Source of the DNA: an uncultured Caryophanales bacterium
GTDB taxonomy: Bacteria; Bacillota_I; Bacilli_A; RFN20; CAG-288
Assembly: GCA_937896065.1 (NCBI GenBank)
Contig: CALBLI010000060.1
Span: forward strand, 23,920 to 87,919
Length of the DNA: 64,000 nt
Direction: 5' to 3'
In this document: in pieces, positions 1 to 8,091 of the stretch
How the letters are laid out: every line of letters begins with the position of its first letter
How positions within the stretch are numbered: position 1 is the stretch's first letter
Translations under genes and position numbers: made by a program
Notes under the pieces: model-generated
What the model saw: only the letters and a program-made list of their open reading frames with translations
What the model was told of the DNA's origin: nothing
Databases searched by the model: none

Positions 1-2459
1 GGTAATGTTGGCTTAGTTAAAGCACTGCATCCTTTAAAAGCTGCTCTTCCAATACTCTTTAAACCATCTTTAAAAGTTGCAAAAACAAGAGATGTGCAGC
101 CTTCAAATGCACTATTACCAACACTGACAAGTGAGTCATTTCCAGTAATTTGTGTAATATTAGTACAATCTTTAAAAGCATTATTTGCAATATGAGTTGT
201 CTTATCAGATATTTTTATTTTGCCAGTTAATGTTTTAGGTGCTAAAAGTAAGGTGACTATTTCTTTTGAATTACCATTTTCATCACTTATTGTTTCTTTC
301 TTATATAAAATATTGTTTTCAACAAAGAAAATAGAATTACTTCCTTCTATGATTATAGATTCAATATTACCAGTCCCTTCATCAAAAGCATAAGGGCTGA
401 TATTTTTGGTAGCAGAAGCTATTTTTACATTTTTAGAAGCTTCTATTGCAGAAGGACTAGTCCCTAAATAATCTTTGGTTCTAAATAATAATGTATCGAT
501 TGTTGAACCGGTATCATTATTTTTATATAAACAATTATTAAGTACAGAATAATGGCCTCCATATGCTGTATAACTTCCAGCCATCCTAATCGAATATATT
601 CCATTAGCTTTTACATTATGAAGTGCAAAGGTTCCTATTTTTTTTGTAAATGATGGTAAATTAATTGCTCCAAATGTAGCCTCACTGAATGCATAGCTGT
701 TGATTTGACCAATTGACTCTTGTAAATCAAAAAACTTTCGTTTTTTACCCTCGTATGAATTATATAGATCAGAATCTCTAACAACTGTTGAATCAAATGC
801 ATAACTATCAATAGTAATAACAGCCGTTTTAGTAGTGAAGAATTGATAATCAGAAGCATTAGCAGCACCTGAGTCCATTCTAATTTCTTGTATATTGGCA
901 AAACTATATGGTGCTAAATATCTAATTGAACCTAAGCTGTTTTTAGCAGCAACTGTTAACATTTTACTACCAGCAAAGCAGTACTCAGGAATATCAGTTA
1001 AAACAGTAGATGATTCAGGAGCAGTCAACTTAGTTAATGAACTATTCTCAAATGTATGCCTTCCTAAATTTCTCATCACTGTAGAAGCAATAGTGACTGT
1101 TTTTAAAACATTCTCATTTCTAAAAGCATTATCTTGAATCTCAACAACATCATATGTTTTAGAAACAGGATTATTTGCATCGCTATTATCTGTATAAGTT
1201 ATTGATTGAGGAATAAGCAAATCAGCAACTTTCTTTGTTGGATCAAAGCCAATTATTTTCACTTGTGTATCATTTAGTGGCTTATATCTTAAATTTTCAT
1301 AAGTAAATACTTTATCGTTATCATTAGCTGATAATTCAACCTCAATCTCTTCAGGATTAAATTCTTGATCAAAGGTATCAGGAAGTATTTTTGCTTCAAC
1401 TTCGATTAATGCATCAGTTTTATTAATCCCTTTGAAGGCATTTTTAGCAACAGTTGTAACATTTTTTGGAATAAATACTCTCTTCAATTTAACACAATTT
1501 AAGAACGCATTATGTTCAATTGTAGTCATAGTAGTAGGAATGTAAACGTAATTTAAATTACTGCATCCTGAAAAGGTCATATACGAAATAGAAGTGACTG
1601 CATCAGGATAAACAAAGGAGATTAAAGACGTGCAATCTTTAAATGCCCATGGTCCTATATATGTGACCGTTTTAGGAATAGCAATTTTTGAAATGCCAGT
1701 TTTTGAAAAAGCACCAGCTCCAATAGTTGTCAAATATGGGGGAAGAGAAATATCTTTTAATGCAGAGCAGTTAAAGAAAGCTCCTTCTCTGATGCTGGTA
1801 ACGCTTTTGGGAATAGATACTTCCGTAATTTTGCTACAGTTTGCTAAAGCATAAGCACCGATATAAGTGAGTGAGTTAGGTATTTGAACTTCTTTGGTAT
1901 ATCCAGCAGGACATAAAAGAAGCTCTGTCAAATTATAATTATAAATAATCCCATCTTGTGAAGCAAAATATGGATTTAAATCACTAACATAAAAGCTAGT
2001 TAAATTAGAGCATGCTGCAAAAGCTTGTGTGCCAATCTGTTCAATGCTTTTTGGAATAGTGACCTCCTTTAAAGCATTGCAGCCTGCAAATGCATTATCA
2101 GCAATTCTTGTTACAGTATAATCTTCATCATTGATTGTCAAAATAGAAGGAATATTGATTTTAGTAAGAGTTTTATTAGCAGAATTAATGATTGTCACTT
2201 CACTATTTGTAACATTTAGCTCATAAACAAAATCACTAGCATTAGCTTTTTTTACTTCTTCATATTTGTTGTTTTTATTGTTTGAAGAATCATCGTCTTC
2301 TTTTTTATTATCTTCAGTTTCATTTTTCAAAGCATCATCACTTGAAGTATCGCTTACTTTGATTGAAGGAAAATCAATTGTTTTCTTTTTATCAACACTA
2401 CAACTAGCAGAAAGAAGTAAAGTCAACATAACTAGAGAAATGTATTTTTTGTTAGCCAT
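1..2459 (-). CDS. BspA-like leucine-rich-repeat surface lipoprotein (3' end outside window)
   Basis: About 819 codons are open from ATG 2459 to the window edge; the C-terminus is missing. The N-terminus is a short basic stretch, a hydrophobic core and a Cys near residue 20 (LLSASC), so a lipoprotein signal is likely although the -3 residue is Ser rather than Leu. A Lys/Asp/Asn-rich linker follows, then repeated units of the type IP..VT.IG..AF..C..L, the Treponema pallidum/BspA-type LRR (LRR_5) pattern, in at least two blocks (about residues 120-360 and 430-end). Such proteins are displayed on the surface and often mediate adhesion; the ligand here cannot be inferred. Start supported by GAGGT upstream (reverse of 2465-2471) and an extended -10 at 2506-2501. 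The gene stands alone on its strand next to a tRNA. Confidence 0.85.
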   Translation of the reverse strand, partial: MANKKYISLVMLTLLLSASCSVDKKKTIDFPSIKVSDTSSDDALKNETEDNKKEDDDSSNNKNNKYEEVKKANASDFVYELNVTNSEVTIINSANKTLTKINIPSILTINDEDYTVTRIADNAFAGCNALKEVTIPKSIEQIGTQAFAACSNLTSFYVSDLNPYFASQDGIIYNYNLTELLLCPAGYTKEVQIPNSLTYIGAYALANCSKITEVSIPKSVTSIREGAFFNCSALKDISLPPYLTTIGAGAFSKTGISKIAIPKTVTYIGPWAFKDCTSLISFVYPDAVTSISYMTFSGCSNLNYVYIPTTMTTIEHNAFLNCVKLKRVFIPKNVTTVAKNAFKGINKTDALIEVEAKILPDTFDQEFNPEEIEVELSANDNDKVFTYENLRYKPLNDTQVKIIGFDPTKKVADLLIPQSITYTDNSDANNPVSKTYDVVEIQDNAFRNENVLKTVTIASTVMRNLGRHTFENSSLTKLTAPESSTVLTDIPEYCFAGSKMLTVAAKNSLGSIRYLAPYSFANIQEIRMDSGAANASDYQFFTTKTAVITIDSYAFDSTVVRDSDLYNSYEGKKRKFFDLQESIGQINSYAFSEATFGAINLPSFTKKIGTFALHNVKANGIYSIRMAGSYTAYGGHYSVLNNCLYKNNDTGSTIDTLLFRTKDYLGTSPSAIEASKNVKIASATKNISPYAFDEGTGNIESIIIEGSNSIFFVENNILYKKETISDENGNSKEIVTLLLAPKTLTGKIKISDKTTHIANNAFKDCTNITQITGNDSLVSVGNSAFEGCTSLVFATFKDGLKSIGRAAFKGCSALTKPTL

Positions 2460-2500
2460 AATAGTACCTCACTAAAAAAAATGAAATAAATTCATCTAAA

Positions 2501-2506
2501 ATTATA
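2501..2506 (-). promoter_or_regulatory. -10 box of the LRR lipoprotein gene
   Basis: Reverse strand reads TGCTATAAT, an extended -10 (TGnTATAAT), about 42 nt before ATG 2459. The -35 region is poor (CTGCTT at 17-nt spacing), which is typical for extended -10 promoters. A GAGGT Shine-Dalgarno lies in the leader. Confidence 0.5.
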
Positions 2507-2581
2507 GCACAATTCATGTACAAAAGCAGTTTAATATATAAAATTTATATATAAATATATAAATACAACTATCAACAATGA

Positions 2582-2657
2582 TGGTGGACCTGAAGAGGAT
2601 CGAACTCTCTACCTAATCGTTGCGAACGATTTGCTCTACCAAGTGAGCTACAGGCCC
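2582..2657 (-). tRNA. tRNA-Ala (anticodon CGC)
   Basis: 76 nt including an encoded CCA. The cloverleaf is complete: acceptor GGGCCTG/CAGGTCC, D-arm GCTC/GAGC, anticodon stem AATCG/CGATT with loop TTCGCAA, 5-nt variable loop, T-arm GAGAG/CTCTT with TTCGATC. The acceptor contains the G3:U70 wobble pair that identifies alanine tRNAs, in agreement with anticodon CGC (reads GCG). A CGC isoacceptor is unexpected in such an AT-rich genome, where a single UGC tRNA would be enough. Confidence 0.93.
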
Positions 2658-2848
2658 AGCTAGTAAATACTATCACAAATCTTTAAATATTTAAATATTT
2701 ATTAAAAAATAACTTTTAATTATTTTATTTCAAATTTTATAATCAAAATAAAGTTGTAAATTGTAATAATATATGTAAATAACTATTTTTTTAATTAACG
2801 TTCGAATTATTTATTTAAATGATAATTAAATATATTTTTTTTGCTCTA

Positions 2849-2877
2849 TTGATAATATATTAATTGATATTTATAAT
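2849..2877 (+). promoter_or_regulatory. promoter of the zinc ribbon-priA operon
   Basis: TTGATA (2849-2854), 17-nt spacer, TATAAT (2872-2877): a near-consensus sigma-A promoter. The expected start of transcription (about 2884) is within a few bases of ATG 2887, so the mRNA would be essentially leaderless. Confidence 0.75.
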
Positions 2878-2886
2878 ATTTATACG

Positions 2887-3048
2887 ATGAATACAGATAA
2901 AAAAATAGAAGAAAAAGAAATCGAAGAAGAACAGTATTTCTTTGATCAGCCAGTTGTTTGCTCTAATTGTCATGCATTTAATAAAGTTGGTGATAAATAT
3001 TGCAGATGTTGTGGTCACTCTTTAAAGCAAAATAAATCTAACGATTAG
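2887..3048 (+). CDS. small double-CxxC zinc-ribbon protein
   Basis: 53-residue protein: an acidic/Lys-rich N-terminal half (about 20 residues), then CSNC (25-28) and CRCC (39-42) 10 residues apart, the spacing of a zinc-ribbon/zinc-ribbon_2 domain. Function unknown; such short ribbons are often nucleic-acid or protein-binding adaptors. The stop (3046-3048) is followed after one base by the priA ATG, so the two are co-transcribed and probably translationally coupled. No Shine-Dalgarno; the -10 box ends 9 nt before the ATG. Confidence 0.7.
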   Translation: MNTDKKIEEKEIEEEQYFFDQPVVCSNCHAFNKVGDKYCRCCGHSLKQNKSND

Positions 3049-3049
3049 T

Positions 3050-5269
3050 ATGTTTTATATATATAAAGTGCTTATTGGTCGCAAGGTATTAGCTCTTGAT
3101 AGACCCCTTTCATATTATTATGAAGATGACTCAATTAAAAAAGGCATGCGTGTTTTAGTTGATTTAAAAAATTCAAAAGACGTCATATCACTAGTTGTTG
3201 ATGAGCCTATTTTAATTGAATCATCAATTGAAGAATATGAAAAAGAAAATAGTATCAAATTATCTAAAATAAAAAAAAGAGTAGATGATGTCTCCCTTCT
3301 TAGTGATAAACAGTTTGAACTTGCTTATCAGATTAAAGAATATTATAAATGTTCTCTTTTATCGATAGTTGATTGTTTCCTTCCACCAGCTTTAAAAGCA
3401 AATAAATCTTCAGTAAATAAAGCTACTAAAGCTACAACTATAACTTATATTGAGATAAATAAAGATATTAATTGTGATTTATCAATGCTTAATAAAAATG
3501 AACAAGCTTTATTTAATAAAATAAAAACTAATAATGAGTTAACTTTATCCAAGGTAACTGCAAAAAAAGCACTTGACAGCTTGCTTAATAAAAAAATATT
3601 AGTCAAAGTTGAAAAGACATTAGCAGAAGTTCATTCTCTTGAAAGCAGCAAATTGATTGATTTTGACTTAACTTCAGCTCAGCAAAATTCATTTGACTAT
3701 ATTTTAAATACTGATAAGAAAGTTACCCTTCTTCATGGCGTGACAGGAAGTGGTAAAACAGCTATTTACATAAAGCTTATTGATTATTATTTAAAGCTTG
3801 ATAAAAGTGTCATTGTTCTTATTCCTGAAATATCGCTCACTAGTCAAAATGCAGGTATTCTTCTTAAACACTATAAAGATGAACTTGTCATTTTAAATTC
3901 TTCTGTTTCTAGCGGTTTAAAATATGAGAATTATCTTGACATATTAAATGGCAAGAAAAGAGTTATTCTAGGAACAAGAAGTGCTATTTTTGCACCTGTT
4001 AAAAATTTAGGTCTTATCATCATTGACGAAGAGCATTCATCAACATATAAACAAGATAAAATTCCTTTCTATGATGCGAGAACTGTTTCAATAATGCTAG
4101 CAAATAATACTGGTTGTAAAGTAGTATTTGCTTCAGCAACGCCTTCTCTTGTAACAATGGCAAAGGCAAGTAAAGGAATATATGGCTATACAAAGCTTAC
4201 TGCACCCTTTTCAAAAATTGTAAATAGAGATATCAAAATAGTTGATATGAATGATTTAAAAAACTTTGATCCATATACATCAAATATTATTTCAAAGACG
4301 TTAAAAGAAGAAATAAGCAAAACTATAGTAAAAAAAGAGCAAGTTCTAGTATTAATCAATAGACGCGGATATTCGCCGCTTGTAATGTGTACAAGTTGCA
4401 ATAAAGTAGCTAAATGTCCAAATTGTGATGTACCTTTAGTTTATCATAAAAAAACTGGACTTTTGAAATGCCATCACTGCAATTATCAAATTTCAAAAGC
4501 TGAGTACAAATGTCAGTGTGGAAATACTGACTTACTTGAGGTTGGTTATGGAACTGAAAGAATATCACAAGAACTGAAAGCACTATTTCCAAACTACAAA
4601 ATAACTCAACTTGATTCAGATATCTCAAGTAAAAAAGTAAGAGATGAAACTTTAGAATTATTTTCAACAGGTGATATTGATATTTTAGTTGGAACATCAC
4701 TCCTTTCAAAAGGGCATGATTTTGAAAACGTCACTTTAGCAAGTATTGTTGATATTGATTCATCTTTGACTTTGCCTTCTTATAAAGCCGGCGAAGATAC
4801 TTTTGATTTATTATCTCAATTTGTAGGAAGAACAGGACGTGGTAAAAAGAAAGCAACTGTTTTAATTCAAACAATGGTCAAAGAAAATTTGATTATCAAT
4901 CTTGCTTTAAAGCAAGATTATGATTCATTTTATAAATATGAAATGAATGAAAGAAAAAAATATAAATATCCACCATACACATATTTGACAATGATTTATA
5001 TCTCAAGTTATGATTTAAAACAGCTGTTAAATAAAACAAATCAGTTAAGATTATTCTTAGCTAATGCTTGTTTAAATAAAAGAATTGATGTGTTAGGACC
5101 AATAACTCCATATATTCCACACATAAATAATAAATTTTCACGACAATTTTTGTTAAAATATAAATGCTACGATGATATATCATCTATTCTTGATGATTTA
5201 AATAATATTAAGATGAATGAAAAAGAAGTTGATATATCAATCAATGTTGATCCAGTATATGAATTATAA
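3050..5269 (+). CDS. priA: primosomal replication-restart helicase PriA
   Basis: 739 residues, normal PriA length. Superfamily 2 helicase with Walker A GVTGSGKT (about residues 229-236), DEEH box (about 325), and the PriA insert of eight cysteines (CTSC, CPNC, CHHC, CQC; about residues 446-491) that binds two zinc ions between the helicase lobes. The C-terminal helicase lobe has GTSLLSKGHDF and QFVGRTGR. It reloads the replicative helicase at stalled forks. The start follows the zinc-ribbon stop by one base with no clear own Shine-Dalgarno, pointing to coupling. Confidence 0.95.
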   Translation: MFYIYKVLIGRKVLALDRPLSYYYEDDSIKKGMRVLVDLKNSKDVISLVVDEPILIESSIEEYEKENSIKLSKIKKRVDDVSLLSDKQFELAYQIKEYYKCSLLSIVDCFLPPALKANKSSVNKATKATTITYIEINKDINCDLSMLNKNEQALFNKIKTNNELTLSKVTAKKALDSLLNKKILVKVEKTLAEVHSLESSKLIDFDLTSAQQNSFDYILNTDKKVTLLHGVTGSGKTAIYIKLIDYYLKLDKSVIVLIPEISLTSQNAGILLKHYKDELVILNSSVSSGLKYENYLDILNGKKRVILGTRSAIFAPVKNLGLIIIDEEHSSTYKQDKIPFYDARTVSIMLANNTGCKVVFASATPSLVTMAKASKGIYGYTKLTAPFSKIVNRDIKIVDMNDLKNFDPYTSNIISKTLKEEISKTIVKKEQVLVLINRRGYSPLVMCTSCNKVAKCPNCDVPLVYHKKTGLLKCHHCNYQISKAEYKCQCGNTDLLEVGYGTERISQELKALFPNYKITQLDSDISSKKVRDETLELFSTGDIDILVGTSLLSKGHDFENVTLASIVDIDSSLTLPSYKAGEDTFDLLSQFVGRTGRGKKKATVLIQTMVKENLIINLALKQDYDSFYKYEMNERKKYKYPPYTYLTMIYISSYDLKQLLNKTNQLRLFLANACLNKRIDVLGPITPYIPHINNKFSRQFLLKYKCYDDISSILDDLNNIKMNEKEVDISINVDPVYEL

Positions 5270-5278
5270 GGAGGCTAT

Positions 5279-5839
5279 ATGATCGTAATAGATATGATGG
5301 GTATTGATACAATTATGGCAATATCTGAAGAAAAGAAAGTTCACAAAGATTTATGTGCTATTTATTCAATTGAAGAAGACGAGCTCATCTTCAGAGCAAT
5401 TGAAGGTTATGTTATTCACAATGGAGTTGAGCAAACTTCTTTTCTTCTTTCTTTAGAAATACAAGCACCAACTGAATTTATTGATAAAGAAGATGAGGTG
5501 AAAGCATATTTATATAATGCTTTTAAAGATGTATCTATTCATAAAAGAATATTATTCAAATATTTTGATGCAGAAAGAGAAACTGTTTTCAAAGATGAAA
5601 CTTATCCTTTATATATGTCTGATAAAAATGTGGTTCATATTGAAAATGATCATAATCACGATGAAGAAGATGAAGAAGAATATTATCAGCAAACCTATGA
5701 AGAACCATATATGGGTGATATCTTATCAGAATTTGATAATTATATAAAAGAGCATCCTGATGCGAGTAATAAAGAAGTCTATGATGCATTATCAGGAATC
5801 AGAAAAGAAGTAAATAATAAAAACAAAAGGAGAAAATAA
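5279..5839 (+). CDS. unknown acidic protein, possibly tautomerase-fold (DUF1904-like) N-terminal half
   Basis: 186 residues. Residues 1-115 alternate strands and helices in an order that recalls the MIF/DUF1904 tautomerase superfamily (short beta strand, helix, I..EEDE.IF..IE, ... VKAYLYNAFKD), but the catalytic N-terminal proline of that family is absent, so this is only a weak suggestion. Residues 120-150 form a His/Glu/Asp-rich acidic linker, followed by a short helical tail ending in a basic NKNKRRK. AAGGAGG lies 4 nt before ATG 5279; in-frame ATGs at 5294 and 5297 are alternatives with better spacing. Third gene of the priA operon. Function unknown. Confidence 0.65.
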   Translation: MIVIDMMGIDTIMAISEEKKVHKDLCAIYSIEEDELIFRAIEGYVIHNGVEQTSFLLSLEIQAPTEFIDKEDEVKAYLYNAFKDVSIHKRILFKYFDAERETVFKDETYPLYMSDKNVVHIENDHNHDEEDEEEYYQQTYEEPYMGDILSEFDNYIKEHPDASNKEVYDALSGIRKEVNNKNKRRK

Positions 5840-5840
5840 C

Positions 5841-6512
5841 ATGGATGATAATATTTATGAAACACTCATTGAAAGTAAAGTAAATGGTACTTTTAAAGAT
5901 GTAACTAAACTTTTAAATAACAAAGAGGCTTTAGATTATACAGCTGATAATATTATCAAACAACTAGGAGAGCATGCAGATGAAATAGATAAAATCGTCT
6001 GCCCTTTTGATGATGATATTTTTGCTAGTTTCTTAGCAGAAAAAATGAAAATTGATGTGATCAAAATGAATCCATATGAAGGAACATGCGATAAAGATAT
6101 TTCAAAAGGTGAAAAAGTAATAATTGTAGGAACCGCTTTATGTGGTGGATCGCTTTATTATTCAATGTATTCACTTCTTGAATACCATCATGTTGAAACA
6201 TTAGGTTTTGTCTATATTGTTGAAAAAGTATGGCATCGTGGAAGATATAAACTTGCTGATTCAATAACTTCTCCTTTACCACTTGGTGTTATCTCCGCCA
6301 TCAAATATGGAGCAACAACTGGAATTTATGTCAAATTTGATTGCTCTAAAAACAATTTAGGAATCAGAATCTTTAAAGTCTTATCACTTCATGATAATGA
6401 AGTTGGTGTCAATTGGCTTGATGGCCCACGCCCATGTGAAAAGAAATTCCCAATTGAAAGGATCATTGAAATATCATTCAATAGAAAAGACTGGTTTAAA
6501 TATCATAATTAA
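5841..6512 (+). CDS. phosphoribosyltransferase-like protein with degenerate PRPP loop
   Basis: 223 residues. The middle (about residues 45-135) resembles a type I phosphoribosyltransferase: IVCPFDDDIFASFLAEKM corresponds to the strand-helix that precedes the active site, and VIIVGTALCGGSLY sits where active enzymes have VDD....TGGT. The two acidic residues of the PRPP loop are replaced (VGTALCGG), so PRPP binding is doubtful. The rest (WHRGRYKLADS..., DGPRPCEKKFP) is not recognised. Strong AAAGGAG before ATG; one base after the stop of the previous gene. The 3' end overlaps the convergent gene by 4 nt. Confidence 0.5.
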   Translation: MDDNIYETLIESKVNGTFKDVTKLLNNKEALDYTADNIIKQLGEHADEIDKIVCPFDDDIFASFLAEKMKIDVIKMNPYEGTCDKDISKGEKVIIVGTALCGGSLYYSMYSLLEYHHVETLGFVYIVEKVWHRGRYKLADSITSPLPLGVISAIKYGATTGIYVKFDCSKNNLGIRIFKVLSLHDNEVGVNWLDGPRPCEKKFPIERIIEISFNRKDWFKYHN

Positions 6513-6874
6513 CAATCAACAGAGTCAATCTTACTGATATTATCAATCAAATAAGAATCAAATGAAAAAGAGAATTCGTATTCTTTTTCATCACCTATAA
6601 AGTTCATCCCTAAATATTTGAGATGAACTTTTTTATTTTGGTAATCAATATCACCTTCTAGATATTTATAATTATCCGCTTCACAGCCAGTAATTTTTAA
6701 ATCAGTGACATTTATAAATTTAATTGACATAAATGATAGTGATAAATATTCCATATCATCATCTTTATTATCATAGTCATCTTCATATAAAAGATTCAAA
6801 TAAAGATCATTATCATCTTTTTTCAAACTATGAAAATAACATTTTTTTATATTGATTTGCTTATTATTTTCCAT
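6509..6874 (-). CDS. hypothetical protein, beta-rich, 121 residues
   Basis: No family recognised. It has no membrane segment; residues 10-45 are strongly acidic (DDNDLY, EDDYDNKDDD), and the rest alternates hydrophobic and charged residues as in a beta sandwich. Its start overlaps the end of the upstream gene (stop at 6864) by 11 nt, so it is translationally coupled to the membrane protein and may work with it. Convergent 4-nt overlap with the PRTase-like gene. Confidence 0.6.
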   Translation of the reverse strand: MENNKQINIKKCYFHSLKKDDNDLYLNLLYEDDYDNKDDDMEYLSLSFMSIKFINVTDLKITGCEADNYKYLEGDIDYQNKKVHLKYLGMNFIGDEKEYEFSFSFDSYLIDNISKIDSVDC

Positions 6875-7241
6875 CTTGTTTTTCTTTAATTTTATTTTTT
6901 AAATCATCTTCTTTATTAATTTCAACTATAGGTTCTTTTTTAACTTCATCACTTTTTATTTGAACTTTCTTAAAGAAAAGATAATAAATAAATAAAGCCG
7001 TCAATAAAATAGTGACTATCCAAAATAAAACAAGTACTGATATATCAGCATTTGTAGGGCCAACGGTCTCCAATTCATTTTTAGAATTATTGCTATCACC
7101 AAATAATGTTAATCCTGATGCAATTTTAACTGACATTGAGATAGTAAAATGAAGTCCAACTACCACCATAATAAACATGCTTACTATGATAATCCAAGTA
7201 GAGAGATTAAAATTTTTAAAACGTTTAAAATAATTTTTCAT
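6864..7241 (-). CDS. small two-helix membrane protein
   Basis: 125 residues. Membrane segments at about 14-40 (ending GLHFTISM) and 68-90 (ISVLVLFWIVTILLTALF), a Lys/Glu-rich cytoplasmic tail, short extracellular loop with Ser/Asn. No Shine-Dalgarno is visible before ATG 7241; the preceding sequence is an AT run (TAATATATATAT). Forms a pair with the downstream hypothetical gene. Function unknown. Confidence 0.6.
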   Translation of the reverse strand: MKNYFKRFKNFNLSTWIIIVSMFIMVVVGLHFTISMSVKIASGLTLFGDSNNSKNELETVGPTNADISVLVLFWIVTILLTALFIYYLFFKKVQIKSDEVKKEPIVEINKEDDLKNKIKEKQDGK

Positions 7242-7261
7242 ATATATATATTATTTTTAAA

Positions 7262-7285
7262 ATTGCTTCATTTTAATGAAGCAAT
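7262..7285 (-). terminator. terminator-like hairpin after yebC
   Basis: Perfect 11-bp inverted repeat ATTGCTTCATT / AATGAAGCAAT with a 2-nt loop, just past the yebC stop (7291). The following T tract on the reverse strand is short (TTT then A-rich), so termination may be partial. Confidence 0.6.
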
Positions 7286-7290
7286 CATAT

Positions 7291-8013
7291 TTAGAAATCA
7301 GCATTATGATACACTGCTTGAACGTCTTCTATTTCATCTAGTGCATCCATGAGTTTTTGAAATTTAGCTTTATCATCATCAGAAAGAGATACTGCTTCAC
7401 CACTAGGAACAAAAGTCACTTCAGCTTGAGTAAATTCACTGACATTAAAGGCATTAGTTATCTCGTCTCTGCAAGCATCAAAACTTTCAGGAGTTACTTG
7501 AACTTCAATATTGTTATCAACTTTATCAACATTTTGAACATCAATATTATTTAAAATTAAATCTTCTTCAACTTCAGATACACTATGTTCTGAATCAAAG
7601 GAAACAACACCTAATTTAACAAAATTAAAGGAGACACAACCACTGTTTCCAAGTTTACCACCATGGTGATTAAAAGCAGCTCTTACAGCAGCAAAAGCTC
7701 TCTTTTCATTATCAGTTAATGTATCAACCATCATTGATACTCCACCAGGGCCAAAGCCCTCATATCTACCTGGAATATAATTTGATGCATCTTTGCTTTT
7801 AGCCTTATCAATAGCTCTTTTGATAACATCGCTTGTAACATGCTCAGCTTTCCATTTTTCAATAGCAGATCTGAGTGCTAAATTTTCTTTAGGATCAGGA
7901 ACACCGCTTTTAGCAGCTAAATATATTTCCTTACTGGCTCTGTTATAAAGTGCTGACTTAGCAGCATTTGTTTGAGCAATTTTCTTAGCTCTGACTTCGT
8001 GTGCTCTACCCAT
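7291..8013 (-). CDS. YebC/PmpR-family regulator (YeeN-type)
   Basis: 240 residues, the standard length of the YebC family. N-terminal MGRAHEVRAKKIAQ..., IYLAAKSGVPDPKENLAL and the GRYEGFGPGG signature (about 82-91), FNHHGGKLG..GCVSF, and the C-terminal YHN end are family hallmarks. The details (MGR start, PDP.N.AL, YHN terminus) match the YeeN/YebC-II clade. Members act as translation factors that relieve stalling at proline-rich stretches or as DNA-binding regulators. AAGGAG lies upstream of ATG 8013. Confidence 0.93.
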   Translation of the reverse strand: MGRAHEVRAKKIAQTNAAKSALYNRASKEIYLAAKSGVPDPKENLALRSAIEKWKAEHVTSDVIKRAIDKAKSKDASNYIPGRYEGFGPGGVSMMVDTLTDNEKRAFAAVRAAFNHHGGKLGNSGCVSFNFVKLGVVSFDSEHSVSEVEEDLILNNIDVQNVDKVDNNIEVQVTPESFDACRDEITNAFNVSEFTQAEVTFVPSGEAVSLSDDDKAKFQKLMDALDEIEDVQAVYHNADF

Positions 8014-8091
8014 ATGTAATTCTCCTTATTTTTTAAATAAATAACACATTATTTTAATTTTTTTACTAATTTAATACAAGTTTATTTTTAA

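Noticed and set aside
635..2475. Several open frames inside the first 2.4 kb on both strands
   Set aside because: They are shadows of the LRR lipoprotein frame, which is open over the whole interval with clear repeats.
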